Shown piece after piece: positions 35,601 through 49,531 of a stretch of DNA of 64,000 nucleotides. The translations under genes and the position numbers were made by a program. Positions within the stretch are counted from its first letter, which is position 1. Each line of letters opens with the position of its first letter. The DNA comes from Cliona cf. orientalis (Eukaryota > Porifera > Demospongiae > Clionaida > Clionaidae): contig OZ005706.1 in NCBI GenBank assembly GCA_963930775.1, positions 4,082,545 through 4,146,544 on the forward strand. Direction: 5' to 3'. Below the pieces are notes generated by a model. It worked only from the letters and a program-made list of their open reading frames with translations. It was not told the DNA's origin and made no database searches.

Positions 35601-38600
35601 GACGTAAATAAACTTGTGTATGCCATGCAGTTTGTTGCATGAGCTACATGCGTTTGGCAATGACTAAGCCATCACTGTGGGATGGTGACCAGCCCTAAAC
35701 CTCTGAAAGCCAGTCTAGTGTATGAATTTCAGGGCAAGGCTAGCCTTTGAAATCGTGCTAGCTATATAGCTAATAGCCTAGGCCCAGTCTCTGCCATGCT
35801 AATGTATTAAATTTTGTATACCCGTCTATTATTTAAATGGTTCTGTACTATACTCACCTAATCCGCACACACAGTAACACTCTACAGAGATTGAGAGATC
35901 GTGACGACTCTGAAGCTGTATATTGTGGTGTCCTATCTAGCTAGGTAGCTCTATAGCTAAAGCTTGTTTTATAGCAGTTCATTAATTTGCGTATAATATG
36001 TATTTATGATATTATAGCTAATGTAATATTATTGTAGCATAATTAATAATAATTATGTTAATGATTGTGCAAAGGGGCTCTGTCTCACATGATTATAAAA
36101 TTAGCAGAATCTGATATAAACTTGGATTAATTTTATCTTTTCTCACCAACACAATATTTAATATTATCAGGAAGGAGTGTAGTCTCAACCAGTCATATCA
36201 ACATAAAACTGGATTTGGTGTAATAGCTAATTAAACTCTGAATTGTGGAAAGTTCAAACCACTAAGGTTCATGTACTTTGTATTATAGGTATAGCTAGTA
36301 TACTATACTATAAACAATTTATACTCAGCGGCTGCAAGTTAGCTATACCTAAAATCATTGTATCTTCAGCATCAGCATTTGACATCAGATTATTACGAAG
36401 CCAACATATTCCATTGGTAAGTCTACAAGAGTTGTTAATTCTGATAGGTATATAGCTATATTATACCCCTAGTACTCGAGTTGTTTCTATAATAATATAA
36501 TAATATTTGATATTAGAAAAGTGGAGACAATTAACTTCCAACTTCATCAGCTGACAGGGATCAAGGATATCAATCTAGTTTCCACAGTCCGTGGATAATA
36601 CGGTGGGTCCTGGACATTAACTTTACCATTGCTCAATATAATATTAGCTATAGATGGGTGCCACTGCAACTGTGGATACGGTGTACTCATTGAGGGTGGT
36701 ATATGACAACTGTGACTGCAAGTGATAAAGGAGTGTCAGGTGATCATCTGGAAGGTCCTACAGCAGCTTCAGCTGGATAGTATAATTATTATGCTGTTGG
36801 AATTTCAGGTGGCGATCAACAGCTGCAGCATGTAGCATGCATATCAGTAAATGTTAGTAATATTCTCAGCGGCCTTATAATTAAAATTATGTGCAAGCAA
36901 CTTGAGATTTGGCATATTATGTATGTACACACAATGTCATACATACTCATCAGCGGGAAATGGTGTGCAACAATCAATCGTCAAGGCTTTGAACATGATA
37001 GTACAGGTCTGTGTAAAATATAATTGTAACTTGTGTGCACATAATATATAATTTGTTGTTGGACTTGGCAAATAGACTTTGTAGGGAAGCTGACAAGTGA
37101 TACCTTATAGCGGGAAATTTTCGAGGGAGAAAACTTTCGTGGATCAGTAGGAAAGGAGCATTTTGCGGAGAAAACTTTCGCGGAACGTTAAAACTGGTCG
37201 CATAATGGGTGTGGCATGCCTAGAATTTCTTGGAGAAAACTTTCGTGGATGGTTGAAAAATCATGAAATTCATGAAAGTTTTCTCCCTCGAACATTTCCC
37301 GCTATACGGTACATAGCCCACATGAATGATTTGTTGTGTGTGCCACACAATAGTAGGATTTGCCGAGGCTTTTGAATACTAATGTGTGGTTATGTTCTAT
37401 GGTCCCCCATACAAATGTGCAAATGTGATGGTATTTCTTATTTACAGGTTGATATAATTCTTTTATCATATGGTGTGGTTAGCTTGTAGAAATTACACAT
37501 TATTACACAAGTAGTTATACACACTAAGTAGTTAAAACACTAAGTAGAAAAAAAAGCATATTTAAATAATTAAATAATCTAATTCATAGGGGGTTTGGGA
37601 GTACTTGGGGAGATAATTTTTACATGGGCACGCAGAATGGGTCGAAACTAGAGATTTGACCGGACAGATTTTAGTTAAAACTAGAGATTTGATCCAGGGA
37701 AATTTTGATTCACACCTTAGAATTAAAGTTATGGCCCTTTGAAGTTATCCCATATCTTTGTATAGGAAGCCATGCATTTGCAATGTTTTCCGCCCACGTG
37801 CTACGTGAGGGGCGGGGCCACGCGCGCACATCAACGTGACAACCATTACCCACTTTGGTCAAAATTGATGTATAGGCTGCCTGCTTGCATTGTATGGCTC
37901 TACTATGTATCCAGCTCGATTATATGGTGGTTTTTGGACAATTTTTTTTTCTGCTTAGTGTCTGGTCTCCTTGGAAAAAAAAAGCTAATTATGCTTAATT
38001 AAGTATGTGGGCGTGTTCCTGGCACTGTATGGAGTGTGTGCGTGTGCGTTAATGCAGGTTTTGTTGCTTCCGATTGGGCGTGGCTTCACGAGCCAATGCT
38101 TGGACATCGGGGCCTGGGACTTGGCCGCGGCGATAGGTGGGCGTGTCCCGGATGCGGTAGTGACCCTTGAACCCGGACAGGAGGTTTTGGGGGTGTGGCA
38201 GGGGGTCAAAGGTGAGGCCATGTCAGTTAATGAGGCACTGTACGCCGGTGCGATCGAGGGGACCGTACAGCTGGACGGAAGCTGACGATGGTTTGAAGTG
38301 GATGTGGTTGTGATGACATGTTATTACCGCGCCCACACAGGAAATGAGGTGAGCTCTTGTGTGGGCAGTGTGGCAAAACGGCCTTGAAGTGTTTGTGTGT
38401 GTTTTGGCCTTGAGGAAGCTGTGTGTTTTAATTGGGATTGATTGTGGGCTTCCGGTGGACATCCGGTGGCCAGTCGGCATGTGATTGAGAATGGTGGTCC
38501 TAGAGGCACAGGGTGGTGCTATTTTGGGCGTGGCCTGGCCCCTCCCTTCCGGCACGGCTTCCAGTCCATTGAGGATATTAAATGAACACTTCCGGCTCTA

Positions 38601-41600
38601 GCAGCCACACCCTGAGACCTGGGCAATTAAAAGGGCGTGGTTACACAGCATGCACCTCACTTATGACTTTGATGTGGTTTAGGTGTCATATTCCCCACCT
38701 CACGCCCATGCAATTTGATGGTACCTTAAACATGTATTATTGTTATTGAAACATGTCCAAAAAGTGATGAAGTCAGTGTGGTTAAATCAATGCATAGTGT
38801 AAATCAGCATGCATGATTTCACAGGGAGCCCCCCTGCCCCCTGGTTCTTATGCCACTGTTATGTGAACATATTATATCAGTAAGTGGTTCGTATGAACAA
38901 TCAGGTTCTTCAACAAGTACCCTACCTCCCTCTGCTACCCCACTAGGAAATACTGCTGTCAAGTTGGACGTGGTTGCCAGGGGCCTACCCAACCACGTGA
39001 TTGCATTTTTCACCTGAAAATTCAGCAATATCTTTCAACCCAGGCTGGTACGATATAAAAGAAGCAAAGGGCTGGTTAGAATACTCGGAAAAAAAGTGAA
39101 AGGATGTACTATTTGCATGTCATTTAAAGTGACCTTAGAGAGCGAAATGAGCCCACCTGGATCAGGGTAGGGGTTTGTAATTGGAAAAAAGCTAGGATTG
39201 GAAAATCATTACAAAAATACTATAGCATAAGTGTGAGAAAATGTTGGATCGGTGAGGATTTTCGCCATGACACATACACATACACATGTAGATGATCTAC
39301 TGGACAAAAGCCGGGAGGAAGAAATCACAGAGAAGGTAACAAGAAATTGAGAAGAATAAACACTACCTTGCACGATTGGTAGATATAGCAAATAACCCTT
39401 GCAAAGTGCAAAATGCCATTTCGAGGTCATAACAAAAATGACTCTAAATAGAGGTAATTTCTTGGAGATAGTAGATTTCCTGAGTCGTTGGAACCCTACA
39501 TTTGCCAAGGACATTGAAAATGGAGCAAGAAATTGTACCCATCATTCCAGTTGAGCACAAAATGACCTTATTCATTCCATGGGAGGTCTTGTGCTAATTT
39601 AACGTCTAATTGCTTTATATGTAAGTGCTGTTTCAAGAACAGACACTCGCACACCATTTACAGTGCTTAAGGATAGCTTGATGAGTCATCTCTCTCAAGT
39701 AAGAGGCCAATGCTATGATTGGGCCAACAATATGAGTGGCCAGTATTCTGGGCTTCAGGCAAGAGTAAAGCTTGAATCACCAAAAGCACTCCATGTGCAT
39801 TGTTATGCACACTGCCTCAATTTAGAGTTAGTGGATGCAACAACGGGCAATAAAACAGCTAGGAACTTTTTGGAACCCTCAAATCACTTTATTACATGTA
39901 CAGTATTTCATTCGCCAGAGTACTGGTTTATTTGAGAATCCTCAGCATGAGTTTGAGGCTGCTATTGACGGTGATTCTGGAAAGCTAATTGCCATCAAGC
40001 AAGTTTGTGAAATAAGATGGGCATGCAGCAATAAGGGCAGTGGAGGCAAGTGTGCAAGCAATAGTATTGAGGATGAAAGATTGCATCCTAAGACTGCAGC
40101 TGATTCCATGCATCAATTCAAAACTTTGAATTTCTCCTAGCTATGGTTGTGCTAAAACAGCTCCTGGAGCATACAGTTGATGTTATCAGCCAATACCAAC
40201 AATTAAGCAGATCATCTTGGAGCAGTTGTCTCATCCATACAGGCTATACTTAGTGTCTTGAAAAGATACAGGAGTGAAGAAAAGTTCTAGGAGTGCTTTG
40301 AGATGGCTACCACTCTGATAGAAATGCTTGGTGTTGAAGTTCCTATACATGTAGTTCTATCCACTTGGAAAAAGAGTCTCTCAATCAATGACTTGACTGG
40401 ATGTGGCAGACTGAAGACCCACCATGAGACTGTTGAAGGCAAATATCAAGTCCATTCTTTTACAAGGTGCTGGATTGTATGATACATGTGTATGTAAAAC
40501 AAACTGAACAGTGATTTTCACAAGAAATACAGATAATGTTAATTTCTTTCGGTTATCTTCAGCCTGAAGAGTTACTTAACTGAGGTAAGGAGCAAGATGC
40601 TGACATCAAACTAGTGAAACTGTCACAATTCTAAGCATCAGCATGAGTACTCTCTTTTCAAGGAGTCCAAAAGTGTAAAATGGTACTTAACGAACTGCAA
40701 ACCTTACATCATACTGATCTGCAGAGTGTACGTTACGTATGGTAAACTTTATCGGCTATACCGTTTGTTACAACTTTCAGTCACTACAGCATCTTGTGAG
40801 AGGAGCTTACCATTGTCAAAAGCAAACTTCGATCCACAACATCACAAGAGAGACTGGAAAAGTTAATCATCCTATTGAAAACAATATCACGACAAGTCTA
40901 AATAGAGTCTGTAATTGATAGCTTTGCACCCATGGGACCACATCAAATGCAACTGATTTAAATTGATTCAGATAGCCTCAAAATTTACTTTTGAGTACCT
41001 ATATTTAAACTCAAAAAAATTTCTTTTGGGAGGGGGAGGATGCCTCCCAGACCCCCTAGTTTGGGGTCAAAGCATGCACCCTACATATACTATTCAGGCC
41101 CCTCAATACCAAAATGCTATGCACACCACTGCGCGTGACCACTGCAATTAACACACGTCACAATTTTGCAAACTGGTCAGCTGGGCAAATCATATGCTGA
41201 TGTCATTAAGTAAAAAGCTTAGACACCAAGACAGTCAAAGAAAGTTGCGAACAAGCGGGACCACCATGTTCTATGAGTGATATTATACTTAGCTTGTTAT
41301 ATCATTCGGTTCAGTTTCAGAAGGAAAAGCCCATCAGTTTTCATTCTTCATCAAGTGTTTTCGAGTATTGCACCAGGGTACCTCCATGCATATGCACATC
41401 GTGCAATGGATGCTACACCCATCAATCAAGTACTAAATAATGAACACCCATGATTAACTGCTTTGTGTATAGCTATGTTCACAATGCCTTCCTCAGAAAG
41501 AAGCTGCTGCTTTATTTATCGCCTCCCGTGTACTAGCTGTTCCAAGTTCTAAAATTTGAGCTTTCCCACCAAACAGCAAGTAATATTCTTTGGTAATAGT

Positions 41601-44600
41601 ATCACACATAGCATGCATGGTGTTGAAAATTCCGATTTGTAAACATAAACAAGTATAATTACACACTTATACACTAAGTAGAAAGTAAAAGTTTAATTAC
41701 TGGGGCTCCAGGGAGCCGTTAAGTTGGGGCTGTAGTTTTTATATGGGCACACAGAATGGCTCAAATAACAAACTTTAATCAAGACTTTAAATTTAGATTC
41801 ATACCTTGGAATCAAAGATATGGCTCTTTGAAGTTTGTAAAGGAAGCCATGCATTTGTAATGTTTGCCCATGCAATTGTATGAGTACGCGGGGTATGTTA
41901 ATAATCCTTTACCGAACATTCTGTATATTGCTATTTGGATGCCTGCATGTACTTGGATTGAATGGCTCTTCTTAGTGTGTTGGCAGCAGTAATAAAAAGC
42001 ATTAAAACAAGAGTGGTAGTGATGGAATTAAAATTAATACTATATGTAGGAGACACCCCTACACTGAATTAATTCATGAATGAAACGATGACGACCTAAA
42101 TGATTATGTACATGGTTGCATCAGATGTCTCCTAGTATGTTTTCCATCACTACCACTCTTGTTTTGGTGCTTTTTGTTATTGCAATGCCACCCCTACTTT
42201 TCTTTATTGGTTTATGTTTGTTCACAGCACATACATGTATAAAGTGATATCAGTATGAAAGAAAAAGTATGCAAATTGGTCAAAACGGGCCCCTTGAAAA
42301 ATTTATTTTATGTCTCATGCATTGTAATGTATGGCATGATAAAAATTAATGTAATACAAATTTATGTGACTGCTATGCATTTGACTCCCTCATAAAAATG
42401 CCACTTTACGGATAATATACATGTACACTAGTTCCATACCTTCAATGTCAGAGTCTCCAACTGCATATACCTTGAACATACCAGTCAGCTTCTTGCTTGG
42501 TGGCTCCTGTGGGATTTGACTTGGTAAAGACTAGAAATTACCCTTCCATTGCACAGATTATAATTGTCACTACAATGGGAGCATCCATATACCATATTAT
42601 CCTAAACATATGCCCCCTCCCCTCTTTGACCTACAAGTTCTTGCACAGGTACTTGCCTCGTTAGTAAGCACTGTGAAAAATAATGCTTGGAGATCAGAGG
42701 AGGTCGGACATGATTGCGTGTATATATGATTGTTCGGGAATTTAATTAAACCTGCGTGTGTTTGTCGATTCAGCCGTTTTTATGCAGAGTATGGTGGACT
42801 AAACTATATGTTCGCTCTAGTATCTTTCTGAAGAGTAGGGATTTAGCTAACACTTGTCTAGTACAGATCTTAGAAAGGGTTTATCTAGGTGCCTTACGGT
42901 TCCAATAGGCTGGATCGGTATCAGTCCTGCGTTTTAGACGAAGACTTTCAATGTTGTTAGCAGTGCCAAACTGCGGGGCACAGCAGGGCTCAGGTGTTAA
43001 ATCAACTGGAAGTCACTTTTTAACACTGACGCCGAGCGATGGTCTAGCCAGTGTTACGATTGGTGAGCAATGACTTGCTGTTTTGTACTGCATCACTATG
43101 GGAATAGTTTTGCTCACAATTTTTTTTCCAGTGTAATTAAGTGAAAGATGGGAGGTACCAAAGTTTGCAAAATTCGTAGCCACGCCCCTCATTAACTAGC
43201 ATTCATATGCCTTGTATTAATATGATGAAGCAGGTTGATAAAGAAGGCTGCTTTAGGCGGCCCAAGTAGTGATGAGACTCTTCTGCTTAGGGAGAAAACC
43301 AAGTTCTAAGTTTTACTGTTGGCAGCAGCTAGTTACCCTGGATAATTTTATGATCTACCGCTCCTTGAGCCTTGCGCCTTCGTATGACTATGATCGATTC
43401 AGCGTAGCACTAGCGCTGCAAGCGCTAGCGAGCAACTCGCCTATGCCTAGCGCCTTACCGCTCCTCGATCCTTGAACCTTCATATCCATGATCGGTCAGT
43501 CCAGTGCGCCGTTGCACACGCTAGTGATGTACGAATAAATACCGTACTTGCTCTAATTATCTGAACGGCCAAAAATAATTATTAATATTGCTGTTCGGTG
43601 TTAAATAGAAAGTAAAGACCGTACCCTCGCGAAAGAGGGCCCACTACGGAATGTCGGCCCACCCCCCACTTTGGGCTCTAAGGTCTTGTGTTTACTCAAA
43701 TATGCGCCCATGTGTAACTGCCCTTGAAAACGTAGCTCAAAGGGCTGGTTTATAAGGACTATACTTCGAATAGTCTATGTAAGATCGATATTAAAGTAAC
43801 ATCCTAAACAGCTGTAAACTAAGCCTAGCTAGATTTACGCCACGTTTCAGCAGAAATAAACGATCGTACACGGCTAGCGATCATAGCCATGACCACTTAA
43901 TAGGGCTGCACTCAACGACACACGGTGATATATCGCGGCCGCCCTTGCTCTGGATTGGTAACCATGCTTGAATAAGTCTGAAATCAATAAAAGCGCTGCT
44001 ACTATTCAAATTATGATGCTAGCATGGGTAACTTACCTGGGCGCTCTTTCGTGTATAAACGCGATACTGATACCTTGAATATCGGTCCACCCCCCAATCT
44101 TTGCCCAATGTAAGGTGCACCGCCCATGGGCCCTCTTTTGTGAGGGTACGGGAAATTTGGCCAATGGTTTGTTCGAGTGTAAATAGAATGGATCCGGTGC
44201 AAATGGAGAAAGCACTATTATAGCGATGAAGAAACAGCAGTCGATGTCCAACTATAGGTTTATTGTTGTCAGCTCTAGATTTCTCAGTATCGCTGTGCTC
44301 TCAGGAGCGATCACAAAATGATCGCCGTCTGTGTCTGTGTTACCTTTCCGCTCTTATATGCTGTCCAAGATATGGTAGTCACACTTTTCGATGAACGTGG
44401 AAGAGTTGTCTCGAGCTCCTGCCATGCCGTACCACGTGGCCGTGCGGTTGATTTAGAGCGGATGAGAAAACTTGAAATTCAAGATGTTCGACGAATTAGG
44501 AAGGAAATAAATTACTTAAACTTGCCGTTCGGGCTATTAGAATATTCGAATAATTAGAGCGAGTACGGTAGCTAACTCGCCTAGGCACATGCCTAGGGCC

Positions 44601-47600
44601 TAGGGCCAGGCGCTGCCGCATGACTTCACCATGGCAACATATTCCGAGCATGCGCATTATATCACAAAATGGCGTATCAGACACACCCATTTGATAATGA
44701 GCCGCACACACCCACTATTATGTATGGTTGTCGAGATAACGCCAAACCAGCGTGCCACTGCACTGCACGCTACAAAATAGAGTGGATTTATATGAGAACT
44801 AAGGTGAAAGGTCCAGACGGACTTGAGCTAGCCCTGGAAAAGAGAAAAAAAGAAAGAAAGATTGAGAAATGGCCATTTTTTTGAACATCTGGTTCTAGCA
44901 TGTACAATTGATTTGATGAATGATCTTGGTCTTGTTAGATAGATAATTTGCTGGAGATTCTGATTTTCATACTTAAATTTCACAAAATTACCTATTTTGA
45001 GATATTAGGATATTTGTAATCAGGGTTTCATTTAGAGGGGGGTGGGAGGGGTCACTCGCCCCCCCCCCCCCTGAGAGTAGCTACCATTCATACATGCAAT
45101 ACATGCACAAGTAAAAGATTTTAACGGTGAAAGTGTCCAAAGCGGCAGTTTTGCACATTTTTAAGCCATAAATTAGCTAAAGCTTCACGCTACGCGCGGT
45201 ATGAGACACATCCCACATCTTTGCAACATTTGACTTGAAATAGAGGGGAACCAGTGGATATTACTGACAGACTTTCCCCATCTGAGTGCTCAGAAGCCAC
45301 CAGAAACAGTCTCAGAGGTTGAAACATTAAAAATTTTTCCTGGGGGAGCATACCCCCAGACCCCCTTAATATAATAAAGTTAATGAACACAACATCATTC
45401 TTCACGGATGGAAAAACATACTATAGTCTTTGCCCTTAACTCTGGAATTGTCGCGTTTGCCCCCCTTGACAAAAATCCTAAATGAAACCCTGGTAATGTA
45501 TGAATATATGGCATATACAGGCCATCCCTACTTATAGAGTCGACCGACTCTATGATATACTCCACCCACACAAGGTTGCAGGGCCTTTTTACACAAATCC
45601 AGCCGCTCTTCATTACTGGGAACTGAAAATAGAAAGTGGAATACATTACAAGCAAAATAACCAAGTATCATTGCAATGCAATTTTCCGTGTGCATAAGAA
45701 CAGTAGGAGGAGTCTGGGGGCATGCTCCCCCAGGTATTTTTGCACTTTTTAGATTCCCAGAGATTGCTTCTGGTGTATTATCAATTGAGACCAAGATCAC
45801 TCATCAAAACATAGCCTAGCGATAGCTAAGCGCCAGGCTCTCCCACGTGAGCTAGGCCAGTACGAGCGTGAGCGCGATAAAGCAAACCTTATTAGCTAGA
45901 GGCTAGCACATGCAGCGCTAGTACTGCGCTGGGATATGGAGACTCGAGGCCTCAACGTACGGGCGCGGCAAGGCCCTCAGCAGTCGGCATAATAGCCAGC
46001 TCAGTAGTGACTAAGATAGTTGATAATAGCTATACTATAACTAATACTAGAGTCTACTTGGCCGCCTGAAACAACTTTATCGTCTAGGCGAGTTGATGAG
46101 AGGCATGGCTACGCGAACTTCGGCAACTCCCATCTATACTTACCGTATATAGTTGCACTCATGCAATAAAAAAAGATCAGAAACAAGTATAAAAACAATT
46201 GAATAAAATTGAAGGATGAAGTAGGGATGGAAAGTAATGCCAAAAAGTACACAAGCAAGATTTTTAGGGACAAGAGATAATCACAACCACTATACATCCC
46301 TACGCTTGCTTTTTGAGTAGCATATGCATGGGAACATAAACAATCAATAATAATTAAAAAAATGACTACAAGGAGAACATAAATTTCTCCCACATACAAG
46401 TATGTTTGATGTCACAATCATGGGATAATGTGACTCATGAACACTACTAACAGCATGCTATTGTACAATCGAGTACCAGTCAGTACAGCGTGCATGCGCA
46501 GATGAAGACCACACCCTTCACTGCAGGCCGAGAGTAGCTGCTCAAACTCGCCGTGCAATGGCGACATTCTCACTCTGCTCGAACATCGAATCTACCACCA
46601 GACCATGACAAAGAGTAGACATCGCCTCTCGCTTTGCTCGAAGCTCGGTGGCCTGCCGAGCAGGCCTGTCGAAACGCGTAGCGCTTGCGCCGCTTGCTCG
46701 AGCTCGAGAATGCATCTCTATGGCCCCTAGGCCCTGGCAACCTTGTTTGTGCATACAGCACAACAATTCTGACCAATCACGAGTCTTCTCAACTTGTATA
46801 TAGGAGAGCGCATCTTTTATGCCCTCCAGGTTAGGATACAGACTATATAAGAAAATTGATAGTCTGAAAAATATTTTTCGTTGTATATATATAATACATG
46901 TAAGTCAAGAACACTCCAAGTATAGCATGCCTTGAATAAGTTGACATCAATAGGTCTGTAGAAAAGCAAGCGTAGGGATGTATAGTGGTTGTGATTATCT
47001 CTTATCCCTACTTGTACTGCACACTCACTGTCTAGTAAATGCTGCAGTACTATTGCTATAATATATAGCTTGTATTTGCATGCAGGCCGGATCATGACAT
47101 TAGAGCCCCACCCCTTTTCGTATTCTATAGCATGGCGGGGCGCCACTCAACCGCACTTTAGCGAGAATACTGCAGCCTAAGAGCCTAAGGTAGTATATGG
47201 GATACCATAGTGCTCCAATGAATGTGGCAATGACAGATCATAATGCCTGCAATTGGTAGGACGTGTAATCAATGGGTGTCATCAACAAAAAGGTACTAAT
47301 AATTGATTCTGCACAATAAAATTTTAGAACATAAAATACTATGATCTGATTGGTCAGGAGTTTATTTCTCATAGCACCTGTAAATTTCATAGCTTGAAGC
47401 ATGAGGCCAAGCTTGGTTGTATCCATGGATACAAAAAATGGAGACAGAAACTATAGTCTAGCAGCTTAGTTGCATCTAAGTACATGTACCTGTGGTTGAG
47501 TACACACAACCACAAGCCACTCACCTGTTCAGACATGATGTGTGCGTGATCATGATGCAATAATAATTAGTAAGTGGAGTCCATTTGAGTTGAATAGCAC

Positions 47601-49500
47601 CTAAGAAGTGAAGCTAACCGTGACTTGCCAGCGTTCTCGAGTCACAAGAGAGTTAAGTGATGTTTAGACAAGTTTTTCTAACATACTATGGTAGATTCAC
47701 TTCGTTATTGAGTTGCACGTGACTACTGCAACACTTATAGATTGAGAAGTGCTGCCGCTGCGCACTCGGTTGCTAGGATCTAAAGTTGTTTGATACTGTT
47801 TAGTCGGTTTCTACGTGATTTAGAAGCCCTCAGGACCCATAGAACCCTCGCTTCGCCTGGGATTCTATATGTATGGCACTTTGGGTCTTCTAAATCATGC
47901 AGAAACCTCCTAAATATTGTCTAACTATTACATGTATGTAGTGTGCAGCCTGGGAGTAGGTAGGGTAGTGTTGCAGTGGGTTTGAATATCCCCCCTTTTC
48001 CGGGATACACGATGTAAAACTGTCTATTGATTTCTCCACATAGTAGTCTTCAAGGTAAAGGTATGGAATCAACAAAAAGCTTCACCATGGACTACTATTT
48101 CTCACTGCAACACCATCCCCCAACTAAAGCCCAAATTAATCTCTGTTCATGGATTCAGGGGAGGGGGTGGGTGAGACAATTTCACAAAATAAAACTAGGC
48201 CATAATCGGTGAGACCCCTGAACACTACACTCTACCTAGTATTACAATGAAATGTGCCTAGGACATGAACACAATTTTGGCAAAAGATTATCAATTTGTC
48301 ATGCACATATCATGCACACTGCTACACATGTACATGTTCATGTATATGCACATGTACATTTCAGTGAATTCCTAGTGGGCATCTACCCTGTACATGTAAT
48401 TTACGACACAGCCCGCTAGTTCATCAGTTTAAAATGTAAGTATATATAATGGGAACAAAAGTGCATACCGTATTCCTAGTAGGTCTGCCTCGCTTTGCAG
48501 GGGACTTCTGAGACTTCTTTGGAGATACACTAAAAGGGGATACCCAACAGAAGATACATGTACATGTATGCGTAAGTCCAGCAAACAATTGAGAGCAACT
48601 TACAGCTGTACAATGTTTGTTTTTGTGGTATCCTTGCCCGAGTTGGAGTAGGGCTCAAGTTTGACCTTTGAATTTGTCATCCCCCTTTGACCTGTAGGAG
48701 AAGATAATCTTTACATGCTCCATTGTCCAACAAGGATGGTAACTCATACCATTTTGACTTTGCCTTGCAAAAAGAGAAGCAACCGTTCCTCTTCCATGCT
48801 GCACTTTCAGCTTTCCCTTGGAAGGATTCTAACCAATCAAGATTCATTCAAGCATACATGTGTACGAAATGAAATCCACCCAACACTACATTTAACTCCC
48901 ATATAGAGCCTTTCTACTCGAGGGGGTGGTACCTTACAAGAAAATAATACCTTGTTTGCGTCCACCTTACTATTGGTATCCATTGAAGTGGACTGTTGCA
49001 ATGCTGTGAACACCAATGATTATACATGTAATATGGTGGAATGGAGCTCAGGTAGTACGTACCTTCTTGCTTAACATGATGAGATAGCTTTGGAAGCTTT
49101 GCTACAGAAATTTTGGCTGGAATCTCACTCACTTGGGTTCTCTTTATGGACAATCTTGTTGACACCGGACAGTCTATCGTACTCCACCTGTGTCGGTATC
49201 ATAATACTACTACATGGCTCAATAAGCCCTTGATACTGTGCATAGTCACAATTAGTATAGTTCAGCCTGCGAGAGTGATATCTGCACATACCCTGGCTTC
49301 TTAGCTTCACAAATATGTCAAGCACATGATATGGATGATGTACATGTATTGTACACACACAAAGTAACGGTCAAGTGCACCCCATTTATTACTTGTGTAT
49401 GACCCCCTTTCATCATCAGGCTACTTTATGATCATCTCAACTTATCTCCTAGCTGATAGTTTGCCTTTAAAGATTTTTATTGTCAAGTGATGATAAACAC

Positions 49501-49531
<31 letters not shown>

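Noticed and set aside
44318..44557. Frame MIAVCVCVTFPLL... with a signal-peptide look
   Set aside because: Lies inside a TIR element and ends within its inverted repeat; probably chance.
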